Source: Nonomuraea indica
GTDB lineage: Bacteria; Actinomycetota; Actinomycetes; Streptosporangiales; Streptosporangiaceae
Length of the DNA stretch: 64,000 bases
Direction of reading: 5' to 3'
NCBI RefSeq assembly: GCF_002850745.1
Contig: NZ_KZ559478.1
Span: forward strand, 111,895 to 175,894
The position numbers and the translations under genes were made by a program. Positions 50,118 through 58,083 of the stretch are shown piece by piece. Under the pieces are notes generated by a model. The model made no database searches, was not told the origin of the DNA, and was given only the letters and a program-made list of their open reading frames with translations. How positions within the stretch are numbered: position 1 is the stretch's first letter; each line of letters begins with the position of its first letter.

Positions 50118-51656
50118 GTGGACGGTGGCTGGGACAGGGCGCGCGAGGTCTCGCGGCGGGTCGGGCGAGGCATCGCCGACGCCTCCCGCGCCACCGCGCG
50201 CGCCGGCCGGGCCACCGCGAGCGGCACCAGACGCGCCGGCCTGGCCACGGCCCGGGGCGCCCGGCGAGCCGGGGTCGCGACGGCCAGGGGCGCCCGCTCG
50301 GTGGGCCGGGCCACCCGCCGCCTCACCCACGCGGGCGGAGCCGGCCGCACCGGGCTGGGCCGCCTGATCGAGCTGACCGCGGGGCACAGCGTGGGCGACA
50401 CGCTGGTCACGGTGGCGCTCGCCAGCACGGTGTTCTTCGGGGTGCCCGTCGGCGAGGCGCGCGGGCCGGTGGCGCTCTACCTGGTCATCACCATGCTGCC
50501 GTTCGCGCTGCTGGCGCCGTTCGTCGGGCCGATCCTCGACCGGTTCAGGTCGGGCCGCCGCTACGTGATGGCGGGCACGCTGTTCGGCCGCGGGCTGCTG
50601 TGCTTCGCGATGGCCGCCGCCGTTGGGCCGGGCGACCTGGTGACCCTGTTCGGCGGGGCGCTGGGCGTGCTGGTGCTGTCGAAGGCCTACAACGTCTCAC
50701 GCGCGGCGATCATGCCGAGCGTGCTGCCCGCCGACATCACGCTGGTGTCCGCCAACGCCCGCGTCGCCCTGTTCTCGCTGGTGTCGGCCGGCGTGATGGT
50801 GCCGGTCGGCGCGGGCCTGGCGGCCTGGCTCGGCAGCGCCCCGGTGCTGCGCATCGCGATGGTGGTGTTCCTGCTGGTCGGGGTGTTCGCCGTCCGGCTG
50901 CCGCGGCACGTCGACGCGCCCGACCTGGAGGAGGACGGCGACGAGGGCCACGCCCCCCGGTGGCGGACCCTGCTGCAGGTGGGCCCGGCGGTGGCCGAGG
51001 CGATGTGGGCCAACGTGGCGATCCGGCTGTTCTCCGGCTTCCTGCTGTTCTTCCTGCTCTTCCTGGTGCAGGACGGCCAGGTGCCGTGGCTGGCCGGGCC
51101 CGCCCCGCTGTTCGACGTGCCGAGGACGATCGCGCTGCTCGCGGCGGCGGCCGGGCTGGGCGGCCTGGCCGGCGCGGCCGTCGCCAACTGGGCGCGCAAC
51201 AACTCGCCGCAGGTGATCGTGCTGCTCACGCTGGCCCTCACCAGCGTCACGACGATCGTGACCGCGATCTTCTTCGGCCTGTGGACGGCCTTCGCGATCT
51301 CCGTCGTCACGGCGTTCGCGCAGGAGCTCGGCAAGCTCGCACTGGACGCGATCGTGCAGCGGGAGATCGGCGAGGAGGTGCGCTCGTCCACCTTCGGCGT
51401 GGTGGAGGCGCTGCTGCAGCTCGCGTGGGTGTTCGGCGGGCTGGTCGGGCTCGTGCTGTCGCTGACCGAGAGCAGCCTGGCCGGGCTGGTCACGCTCGCC
51501 GTGGCGCTGACGGCCGCCCTGGGCTGGCTGGCGATCCGCCGGCGGGCCCGGCTGCGGGCCGTCGAGGAGCGGCTCGACGCGACCGTACGCGAAGGACGCC
51601 CCGAGCCCCGTGACACCCTCGACTCGACCAAGCCCCTCACCAACCCGAACACCTAG
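50118..51656 (+). CDS. MFS-type membrane protein with cationic repeat N-terminus
   Basis: 512 residues. About 75 N-terminal residues contain 11-residue repeats (ARGARRAGVAT, SGTRRAGLAT, ARGARSVGRAT), Ala/Gly/Arg-rich and strongly basic. A 12-helix transporter domain follows (LVTVALASTVFFGVPVGEAR, FVGPILDRFRSGRRYVMAG, LGKLALDAIVQREIGEEVRS). The related actinobacterial family (I recall Rv0876c) is conserved but has no proven substrate. GTG 50118 has no clear ribosome binding site; TAAGAC at 50104-50109 could be a -10 box. It is divergent from DUF3027. Confidence 0.83.
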   Translation: MDGGWDRAREVSRRVGRGIADASRATARAGRATASGTRRAGLATARGARRAGVATARGARSVGRATRRLTHAGGAGRTGLGRLIELTAGHSVGDTLVTVALASTVFFGVPVGEARGPVALYLVITMLPFALLAPFVGPILDRFRSGRRYVMAGTLFGRGLLCFAMAAAVGPGDLVTLFGGALGVLVLSKAYNVSRAAIMPSVLPADITLVSANARVALFSLVSAGVMVPVGAGLAAWLGSAPVLRIAMVVFLLVGVFAVRLPRHVDAPDLEEDGDEGHAPRWRTLLQVGPAVAEAMWANVAIRLFSGFLLFFLLFLVQDGQVPWLAGPAPLFDVPRTIALLAAAAGLGGLAGAAVANWARNNSPQVIVLLTLALTSVTTIVTAIFFGLWTAFAISVVTAFAQELGKLALDAIVQREIGEEVRSSTFGVVEALLQLAWVFGGLVGLVLSLTESSLAGLVTLAVALTAALGWLAIRRRARLRAVEERLDATVREGRPEPRDTLDSTKPLTNPNT

Positions 51657-51694
51657 CGCGGCGCGGGGACGAGGGGCCGGGTCAGGGGGCGCGG

Positions 51695-52090
51695 TCAGGC
51701 GTCGAGGTCGTCGGCGACGGCCCGCAGCACCTGGGCGATCTTCTTGGCGTGGGCCGCGTCGGGGTGCTTGCCCCGCTGGTAGGAGGTCGACACCCCGTCG
51801 AGGAGCTTGATCAGGTCCTCGACGATGACGACCATCTCGTCGGGCTTCTTCCGCTTGCCCTTGGGCTTGGTCTTGGCCAGCGTCGGAGGCTGCTCCAGGA
51901 TGCGGACCGAAAGGGCCTGCTGGCCGCGCCGGCCCTCCGCCACGCCGAACTCCACCTTCTGGCCGGGCTTGAGTGGCCCGGCGCCGGCGGGCAGCGCGGA
52001 GGAATGCACGAATACCTCACCGCCGTCGTCACGGGTGAGGAAGCCGAAACCCTTGTCGGCGTCGTACCACTTGACCTTGCCACTCGGCAC
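51695..52090 (-). CDS. cold-shock domain protein with helical C-terminal extension
   Basis: 131 residues. The first 67 are a canonical cold-shock OB-fold: GKVKWYDADKGFGFLTRDDG with RNP1, and EVFVHSSALPAG with RNP2. A basic linker (TKPKGKRKKPDE) and a helical domain (VVIVEDLIKLLDGVSTSYQR...KIAQVLRAVADDLDA) follow; most cold-shock proteins have about 67 residues. GTG 52090 has GAGG 8 bases upstream. The leader from about 52140 suits RNA-level control. It probably acts as an RNA chaperone; the extension is typical of the actinobacterial CspB-like form. Confidence 0.92.
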   Translation of the reverse strand: MPSGKVKWYDADKGFGFLTRDDGGEVFVHSSALPAGAGPLKPGQKVEFGVAEGRRGQQALSVRILEQPPTLAKTKPKGKRKKPDEMVVIVEDLIKLLDGVSTSYQRGKHPDAAHAKKIAQVLRAVADDLDA

Positions 52091-52144
52091 AGGAGGGACC
52101 TCGTTCGGGACAGTCGTCTGGGAATGGATGCGATGTAAGGTTAT

Positions 52145-52164
52145 GCCCCCGAGCGCTCGGGGGC
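52145..52164 (-). terminator. 20-bp perfect palindrome, probable terminator of the HAD gene
   Basis: GCCCCCGAGCGCTCGGGGGC is self-complementary over its full length and begins 15 bases downstream of the HAD stop (52179). It would fold as an 8-bp stem with a GCGC loop, ahead of the promoter of the cold-shock gene. Confidence 0.7.
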
Positions 52165-52178
52165 GACCGGGTAAACAC

Positions 52179-52817
52179 TCATGATCGCCCGCGTTCGGCG
52201 GGCGGCCGCCAGCCCGAATACCAGGCGGCGAACTCGGTCAGGTCGCCCAGCGCCACGTCGGCTCCGTGATCACGCAGCTCCTCCGCCGTGTAGGGGCCGG
52301 TCGCGACCGTCACGCTGACGGCGTTGCCCGCCCGCGCCGCCTCGATGTCGGCGACATGGTCACCAACATAGGCGGCGGCGCCGAACCGCGCGAGCGCCGA
52401 TCCCTTGGCCGCCCCGAAGAGCGAGCCGACGACCTCGTCCACCTCGAACCCGAGAAGTTCGATCGTGCTCGTCGCGTCGCGGACGTTCTTGCCCGTCACG
52501 ACGATGACCCGGCCGCCGGCGGCGCGCACGGCCCGCACCGCCTCCGCCGCCCCGGCCATCGCCGTCGTCGCCGGTAAGGCCAGCCGCGGGTACAGCTCCC
52601 TGAACAGCGAGGCGGCGGCCGGCACCTCCTCCGGCGGCAGCCAGTTGGCCAGCTCCTGCTCCAGCGGCGGCCCGAGCCGGGTGATGACCGCGGCGCTGTC
52701 GATCGGGACGCCGAGACGGCCCGAGACCTCGTCGTAGACGGCGGCGATGCCCGTCCGCGTGTCGGCCAACGTCAAGTCAAGATCGAAACCCACCGATATC
52801 CCCACAGGATGCAGCAT
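52179..52817 (-). CDS. HAD-family phosphatase (phosphoglycolate-phosphatase-like)
   Basis: 212 residues. HAD motif I is VGFDLDLTLADTR (nucleophile and acid Asp residues), motif II VIVVTGKN, motif III Lys in GAAKGSALARF and motif IV AAYVGDHVADIEAA. An alpha-helical cap follows motif I (VYDEVSGRLGVPIDS...). It dephosphorylates a small substrate; specificity is unknown. It runs head to tail with the cold-shock gene but is separated by a hairpin, and is divergent from the TetR gene. Confidence 0.92.
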   Translation of the reverse strand: MLHPVGISVGFDLDLTLADTRTGIAAVYDEVSGRLGVPIDSAAVITRLGPPLEQELANWLPPEEVPAAASLFRELYPRLALPATTAMAGAAEAVRAVRAAGGRVIVVTGKNVRDATSTIELLGFEVDEVVGSLFGAAKGSALARFGAAAYVGDHVADIEAARAGNAVSVTVATGPYTAEELRDHGADVALGDLTEFAAWYSGWRPPAERGRS

Positions 52818-52900
52818 GCCAAACGAGCACCGGGCTCGCCCAACGCCCCCGGAGCTCCCCGCCGCGACGACTACGCTCCTCGGGGAGGTGTCGCCAGGAC

Positions 52901-53560
52901 ATGAACAGATCGCCAGAGACCGGCGGCCCGTCGGCCACGCGCGCGCCCGTGAGCACCCGCGAGCGGATCATCCACGAGGCCCTGCGGCTGTTCGCGGAGC
53001 GGGGCTACGCCGCCACGTCGGTGGCCGAGATCGAGGCTGCCTCGGGCCTGTCGCCCGGCGCCGGGGGCCTGTACCGGCACTTCCGGTCGAAGTACGAGCT
53101 GCTGGCCGCGGCGATCACCGAGCACGCCGCCCGCACCCGCACGCAGGTGGCCGAGAGCCTGGCGGTGCTGGGCGACATGGAGGACTCCGCCGACCTGCAG
53201 GCGCGGCTGTCGCGGCTCTGCCGGGCCGGGCTGGCCAAGGTGCGCGAGGAGTCGGAGCTCACCCGGGTGTTCTTCCGCGACCTCAGCCAGTTCCCCGAGC
53301 TGGTCGCGGTCGTCCGCGAGGGGCTGCTGCAGCCCATGTACGACGCCATGACGACGTGGTTCGGCACCCAGCCCGAGTACGCCGACGCCGACGCCGACTG
53401 GCACGCCGTCGCCGCGGTGCTCGCCGGGGCGGTGGTGCACTACCGGCTGTTCCAGGAGACCGTGGGCGAGTGCCCGGGGCACGTGGACAAGGACCGGTTC
53501 GTCGCCGCGTGGGTGCGGCTGGCCGCCGGCCTGCTGCCCTGCCCCGCGCCGGTGACCTGA
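52901..53560 (+). CDS. TetR-family transcriptional regulator
   Basis: 219 residues. N-terminal helix-turn-helix: STRERIIHEALRLFAERGYAATSVAEIEAASGLSPGAGG, then LYRHFRSKYELLAAAI. The ligand-binding C-terminal domain is helical. GGGGAGGTG at 52880-52888 precedes ATG 52901. It is divergent from the HAD phosphatase and stands alone, so its target is probably itself or the neighbouring gene. The ligand is unknown. Confidence 0.92.
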   Translation: MNRSPETGGPSATRAPVSTRERIIHEALRLFAERGYAATSVAEIEAASGLSPGAGGLYRHFRSKYELLAAAITEHAARTRTQVAESLAVLGDMEDSADLQARLSRLCRAGLAKVREESELTRVFFRDLSQFPELVAVVREGLLQPMYDAMTTWFGTQPEYADADADWHAVAAVLAGAVVHYRLFQETVGECPGHVDKDRFVAAWVRLAAGLLPCPAPVT

Positions 53561-53581
53561 CGGGAGACCGCGCGACCACCC

Positions 53582-53666
53582 CGCGGCGACCGCGCGGCGT
53601 CCTCACCGCCACAGAGCGACCACCGCGCGGCCTCTCATCGCCGCCCCGCGACCACCGCGCGGCCTC
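53582..53666. repeat. 33-bp degenerate repeat GCGACCACCGCGCGGCCTC
   Basis: The 19-mer GCGACCACCGCGCGGCCTC is identical at 53615-53633 and 53648-53666, with a diverged copy from 53582. It fills most of the gap before the helicase-associated gene. Confidence 0.75.
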
Positions 53667-53689
53667 CGCTGCCCCGATCAGGCGGGACA

Positions 53690-53695
53690 TACCAT
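53690..53695 (+). promoter_or_regulatory. -10 box TACCAT, leaderless arrangement
   Basis: TACCAT ends seven bases before ATG 53703 and overlaps the alternative ATG 53694, which argues that translation begins at 53703. Confidence 0.4.
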
Positions 53696-53702
53696 GGCAT
53701 CG

Positions 53703-56036
53703 ATGGAGTTCACGGAGTGGATCAGGGGGCGCACCGACGACCAGTTGCGGGCGCTCGTCTCCGCACGCCCCGAGCTGATCACCCCGGTGCCCGCCCATCT
53801 GGAGGGCCTGGCCTCCCGGGCCGCCAGCCCGTCGGCGATCGGCCGGGCACTGGACCGGCTCGACCGGTTCACCCTCGCGGTCGTCGAGACGCTCGCCGTG
53901 CTCGGCGCCCCCGTGCCGAAGGCGGAGCTGGGCAAGCTGGTGGGCCGCGCCCTCGCGGCCGGCGAGCCGGAGCCGGCCCTGTCGGCAGCCCTCGACCGGC
54001 TGCGCGACCTGGCCCTCGTGTACGGCCCCGACGACGGGCTCGACCTGTCCCCCGGAGTGCGCAAGGTGCTCGACGACCCGGCGGGGCTGGGGCCGGCCGC
54101 CGTCGACGTGTTCCGCCACCACCCGCCCGAGCAGCTCGACGAGCTGGCCGACGACGTCGCCCCGGGCACGACGGGCACCGGCCGGGACCGCCTGGCCGCC
54201 GCGCTCGCCGACCCGGCGGGCCTCGTCGGCGAGGTCTCCGACGAGGCCAGGGCGGCGCTCGACCAGCTCGCCTGGGGCCCGCCGACCGGCCGGGTGCCCA
54301 ACGCGCGGCGCGAGGTGCGCGTCGGCTCCGCCCGCTCCCCCATCGAGCAGCTCCTGGCACGCGGGCTGCTCGCGGCGACGGGCGAGGAGAGCGTGACGCT
54401 GCCGCGCGAGGTGGCGCTGCACCTGCGTGGCGGCCGGGTGCACCGGGACCTGCTGGCCGTGCCTCCCGCGCTGGAGGGCACGCCGCGCGACCAGAAGCAG
54501 GCCGACCGGACGGCGGCCGGGCAGGCGTTCGCGTTCGTCAGGTCGGTCGAGGAGCTGTGCGAGCGGTGGAGCATCGACCCGCCCGGGGTGCTGCGCACCG
54601 GCGGGCTCGGCGTGCGCGACATGAAGCGCACCGCCACCGAGCTGGACCTGCCGGAGTGGGCGGCGGCGCTGGTCGTGGAGGTGGCGCACGCGGCGGGCCT
54701 GGTCGCGGCCGGCGGCAGCGTCGACGGGGAGTGGCTGCCGACCAGCGGCTACGACCTGTGGCGGGTCCGCTCGACGGCCGACCGGTGGGTGACGCTGGCG
54801 CAGGCCTGGCTGCAGATGGACCGGGTGCCGGGCCTGGTCGGCGAGCGCGACGAGCGTGACCGGCCGCTCAACGCCCTGCACGCCGACCTGCGCAGGTCAT
54901 CGGCCGCGCCGGTGCGCTCCGCGGCGCTGGGCGTGGTCGCCGCCGCGCCCGGACTGGCGCCCTCCCTGGATTCGCTGCTCGACCGGCTGGCCTGGGAGCA
55001 GCCGCGCCGTCGCGGGCCGCTGCGCGAGCAGCTCACCGAGTTCGCGCTGCGCGAGGCGGAGCAGGTCGGCGTGACGGGGCTCGGCGCCCTGTCCGGGCAC
55101 GGGCGCGCGCTGCTGGCCGGCGACGACGCGGCGGGGATCCTCGCGCCGCTGCTGCCGGAGCCGGTCGACCACGTGCTGCTCCAGGCCGACCTGACCGCCG
55201 TCGCGCCGGGGCCGCTGACCAGCGAGCTCAACCGGTGGATGACGCTGGCCGCCGACGTCGAGTCGAAGGGCGGGGCGACCGTCTATCGGTTCGGCGACGA
55301 CTCGATCCGGCGGGCGCTCGACGCCGGCCAGGGCGCCGAGGAACTGCTGGCCGCCCTCGCGCGCCACTCGGCCACGCCGGTGCCGCAGGCGCTGTCCTAC
55401 CTCATCGCCGACGTGGCGCGCCGGCACGGGCGGATCCGGGTGGGCACGGCCAGTGCCTACGTCCGCTGCGACGACCCCGCCCTGCTGGACCAGATCGTGG
55501 CCGACCGACGCTCGGCGGCGCTGCGGCTGCGCAGGCTCGCCCCGACGGTGATCGCCTCGCGCACGTCGCGTGCCGCGCTGGTCGACTCGCTGCGGGCGAT
55601 GGGCTACGCGCCGGTGGCGGAGTCGCTGGACGGCGACGTGATCATCTCGCAGCTCGACAGCAGGCGCACGGAGGGCGGGCCCGTCACCCGGCCGGTCCCG
55701 CCGGGCAACGGCCTCGACCCCGAGGTGGCGGCGGCGGCCGTCAAGGCGCTGCGGGCCGGCGACGCGGCGCACCTCGCCCGCCGCGAGCCCGTCGCCGCGC
55801 CGTCCGGCGCGATCCCGCGCGGCCCGGCGACGGCGACGATCTCCGCCCTGCAGGACGCGATCCGGCAGGGCGTCCGGGTGTGGATCGGCTACCTCGACTC
55901 CCAGGGCAACGCCACCTCCCGCATCCTGGAGCCGGCCCGGATGGAGGGCGGCTACCTGACCGCGTACGACGAGACCCGGGCGGCCGTGCACCGATTCGCC
56001 CTGCACCGCATCACCGGAGTGGCCGGGCTGTCTTGA
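53703..56036 (+). CDS. helicase-associated (Helicase_C_3-like) protein with C-terminal WYL-like domain
   Basis: 777 residues (780 if ATG 53694 is used). It begins MEFTEWIRGRTDDQLRALVS. The N-terminal half is helical with winged-helix-like repeats (RFTLAVVETLAVLGAPVPKA). The middle has LLQADLTAVAPGPLTSELNRWMTLA and RYGDDSIRRAL-like segments (here YRFGDDSIRRALDAG) typical of the helicase-associated domain. The C-terminus VRVWIGYLDSQGNATSRILEP...HRFALHRITGVAGL looks like a WYL ligand-binding fold. In many actinobacteria this protein is encoded beside the XPB helicase (I recall Rv0862c with Rv0861c); here two genes intervene. Proposed role: partner of XPB in DNA repair or transcription-coupled processes. 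Confidence 0.85.
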   Translation: MEFTEWIRGRTDDQLRALVSARPELITPVPAHLEGLASRAASPSAIGRALDRLDRFTLAVVETLAVLGAPVPKAELGKLVGRALAAGEPEPALSAALDRLRDLALVYGPDDGLDLSPGVRKVLDDPAGLGPAAVDVFRHHPPEQLDELADDVAPGTTGTGRDRLAAALADPAGLVGEVSDEARAALDQLAWGPPTGRVPNARREVRVGSARSPIEQLLARGLLAATGEESVTLPREVALHLRGGRVHRDLLAVPPALEGTPRDQKQADRTAAGQAFAFVRSVEELCERWSIDPPGVLRTGGLGVRDMKRTATELDLPEWAAALVVEVAHAAGLVAAGGSVDGEWLPTSGYDLWRVRSTADRWVTLAQAWLQMDRVPGLVGERDERDRPLNALHADLRRSSAAPVRSAALGVVAAAPGLAPSLDSLLDRLAWEQPRRRGPLREQLTEFALREAEQVGVTGLGALSGHGRALLAGDDAAGILAPLLPEPVDHVLLQADLTAVAPGPLTSELNRWMTLAADVESKGGATVYRFGDDSIRRALDAGQGAEELLAALARHSATPVPQALSYLIADVARRHGRIRVGTASAYVRCDDPALLDQIVADRRSAALRLRRLAPTVIASRTSRAALVDSLRAMGYAPVAESLDGDVIISQLDSRRTEGGPVTRPVPPGNGLDPEVAAAAVKALRAGDAAHLARREPVAAPSGAIPRGPATATISALQDAIRQGVRVWIGYLDSQGNATSRILEPARMEGGYLTAYDETRAAVHRFALHRITGVAGLS

Positions 56037-56067
56037 CGCGCGCTCAAGATCGCGCGAGGTTGGGACC

Positions 56068-57546
56068 GTGAGCGAGCTGACGCTGGGCAGGCTGGCCGAG
56101 GAGTCGTGGGACAGGTTCGGCGACCACGACTCGGTGTTCTACGAGGGGGTCTGGCACCGCAGCCACGCGCTCGCCGAGCGGGCGCGGCGAGCCTGCGGAG
56201 GGTTCGTCGAGGCGGGTGTCCGGCCCGGCGACCGGGTCGTGGTGATGATGGCCAACTCGCCGGAGGTGCCGATCGTCTACCAGGCGCTCTGGGCGGCCGG
56301 CGCCGTGGTGACGCCCGTGGTGTTCCTGGTGGGGGCCGAGGAGCTGCGGCACATCGTGACCGACAGCGGCGCCGCGGCGATCGTGACCTCTCCGGAGCTG
56401 CTGCCCACCGTCGAGGCTGCCGCGCCGGGCGTGCGCACGTTCGTGGACACCGGGGAGCTGGAACGGGCGGACGAGCACGGCCCGGTGCCGCGCGACCCCG
56501 CCGACCTGGCCGCGCTCATGTACACGGGCGGCACCACCGGCCGGGCCAAGGGCGTCATGCTCAGCCATCGCGGGCTCTGGCAGGTGGCCAGGGCGTCCTT
56601 CGCGATGTCCCATCAGGAAGGGCTCGACCGCGCCATCGTGCCGGTGCCGCTGTCCCACGCGTACGGGCTGATCGTGACGGTGGCCGGGATGCACGCCACG
56701 GAGCCGCAGCAGGCGGTGCTGATGCGGTGGTTCGACCCGAAGGCGTTCCTGTCGCTGGCGGCCGGGCAGCGGGTGCGCTACGGCACGGTCGTGCCGGCCA
56801 TGCTGCGGATGCTGCTGGCCGAGCCGCTGGAGGAGCATCCTCTGCCGGACCTGGCGTTCCTGACGTGCGGGGCGGCGCCGCTCGGGCGGGAGACGCTGGA
56901 GGAGTTCGAGCGGCGGATGCCCGGCACGCAGATCCTGGAGGGCTACGGCCTGACCGAGACGAGCGCGGTCACCTCGTTCAACCCGCCGGGCCGGCGGCGG
57001 GTGGGCAGCGTCGGGCTGCCGCTGCCCGGCTACGAGATCACGATCCGCGACTCCTCCGGCGAGGAGGTGGAGTGCGGCGACGTGGGCGAGATCTGTGTGC
57101 GGGGCGAGGCCCTGATGCTCGGCTACTGGGGCGAGCACGGGCCCGACCCGGCGGGCACCACGCTGGCGGGCGGCGAGCTGCGCACGGGCGACATCGGATG
57201 CGTGGACGACGACGGCTACCTCTACGTCGTGGACCGCAAGAAGGACCTGATCATCCGGGGCGGGTTCAACGTGTTCCCGCGGGACGTGGAGGACGTGCTC
57301 GACCGGCATCCCGACGTCGTCATGTCGGGCGTGGTGGGCCGGCCGGACCCGCGGGTGGGCGAGGAGGTCGTGGCGTTCGTCCAGCTCCGGCCGGGTGCGA
57401 CGGTGACGGCCGACGCGCTGGTCGGCTGGGCGCGGGAGCGGGTGGGGCGGGTGCGGTATCCGCGCGAGGTGCGGATCGTGGACACGATTCCGGTCACCAG
57501 CGTGCTCAAGCTCGACCGTAAGGCGCTGCGGGCGATGCTCGGCTGA
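56068..57546 (+). CDS. AMP-dependent acyl-CoA synthetase/ligase
   Basis: 492 residues, ANL superfamily. Adenylation motifs: P-loop MYTGGTTGRAKGVMLSH, ILEGYGLTETSAVTSFNPPG, hinge YVVDRKKDLIIRGGFNVFPR (A8), and catalytic Lys in TSVLKLDRKALRAML (A10). It activates a carboxylic acid as acyl-AMP, then acyl-CoA; the acid is unknown. The GTG at 56068 lies 31 bases after the helicase-associated gene stop, so it may be read through. Length is typical for a fatty- or aryl-acid ligase. Confidence 0.92.
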   Translation: MSELTLGRLAEESWDRFGDHDSVFYEGVWHRSHALAERARRACGGFVEAGVRPGDRVVVMMANSPEVPIVYQALWAAGAVVTPVVFLVGAEELRHIVTDSGAAAIVTSPELLPTVEAAAPGVRTFVDTGELERADEHGPVPRDPADLAALMYTGGTTGRAKGVMLSHRGLWQVARASFAMSHQEGLDRAIVPVPLSHAYGLIVTVAGMHATEPQQAVLMRWFDPKAFLSLAAGQRVRYGTVVPAMLRMLLAEPLEEHPLPDLAFLTCGAAPLGRETLEEFERRMPGTQILEGYGLTETSAVTSFNPPGRRRVGSVGLPLPGYEITIRDSSGEEVECGDVGEICVRGEALMLGYWGEHGPDPAGTTLAGGELRTGDIGCVDDDGYLYVVDRKKDLIIRGGFNVFPRDVEDVLDRHPDVVMSGVVGRPDPRVGEEVVAFVQLRPGATVTADALVGWARERVGRVRYPREVRIVDTIPVTSVLKLDRKALRAMLG

Positions 57547-57644
57547 CAGATGACGATGGAGATGGGCGCTTCCCGTCAGGGTCTGCCCCATCGGGTGACT
57601 CGGTCGGGTGAGCGCCATGGACGTTTCGTGATAGATGTGAGCAC

Positions 57645-58004
57645 ATGAGCCACGAGGATCCGCCCGGCGGCTACCCCTATCAGCCCTACGGCGCGCCCTA
57701 CGGGGATCAGCCGCCCCCGCACTACGGGCAGGGTTACGGGCCTCCGCCGCGCCCGTCCGGGCAGGGCCCGCAGGCCTCCGCCATCGTCGCCCTGGTGCTC
57801 AACCTGCTCGCGGTCGTCTCGTGCTGCAACCTGCTGGCCATTCCCGGCTCCATCCTGGCGGGCCTGGCGATGGGCCGGTCGGCCACCGAGCCCGACAAGG
57901 CCCGCGGGCTGCTGGTGTGGAGCTGGGTGCTGTTCGGGGCGGGGTTCGTGCTGACCATCGGTCTGTTCGTCTTCCTGGGTGTGATCGGCGCCTTCGACGA
58001 TTGA
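57645..58004 (+). CDS. DUF4190-type small membrane protein
   Basis: 119 residues. A Pro/Tyr/Gly-rich cytoplasmic head (GGYPYQPYGAPYGDQPPP, residues 8-40) precedes two membrane helices (AIVALVLNLLAVVSCCNLLA, then VLFGAGFVLTIGLFVFLGVI) linked by the conserved loop GSILAGLAMGRSATEPDKAR. The loop and helix pattern fit DUF4190. Function unknown. It lies between the acyl-CoA ligase and XPB genes, all in the same direction. Confidence 0.87.
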   Translation: MSHEDPPGGYPYQPYGAPYGDQPPPHYGQGYGPPPRPSGQGPQASAIVALVLNLLAVVSCCNLLAIPGSILAGLAMGRSATEPDKARGLLVWSWVLFGAGFVLTIGLFVFLGVIGAFDD

Positions 58005-58083
58005 CGTGAGCCGATTCCTCGTTCGGGGACTGTTCCCGGCGCCTGATGTGTTGGATAGGGGTCAGCCGTAGGAAGGAAAGTCC

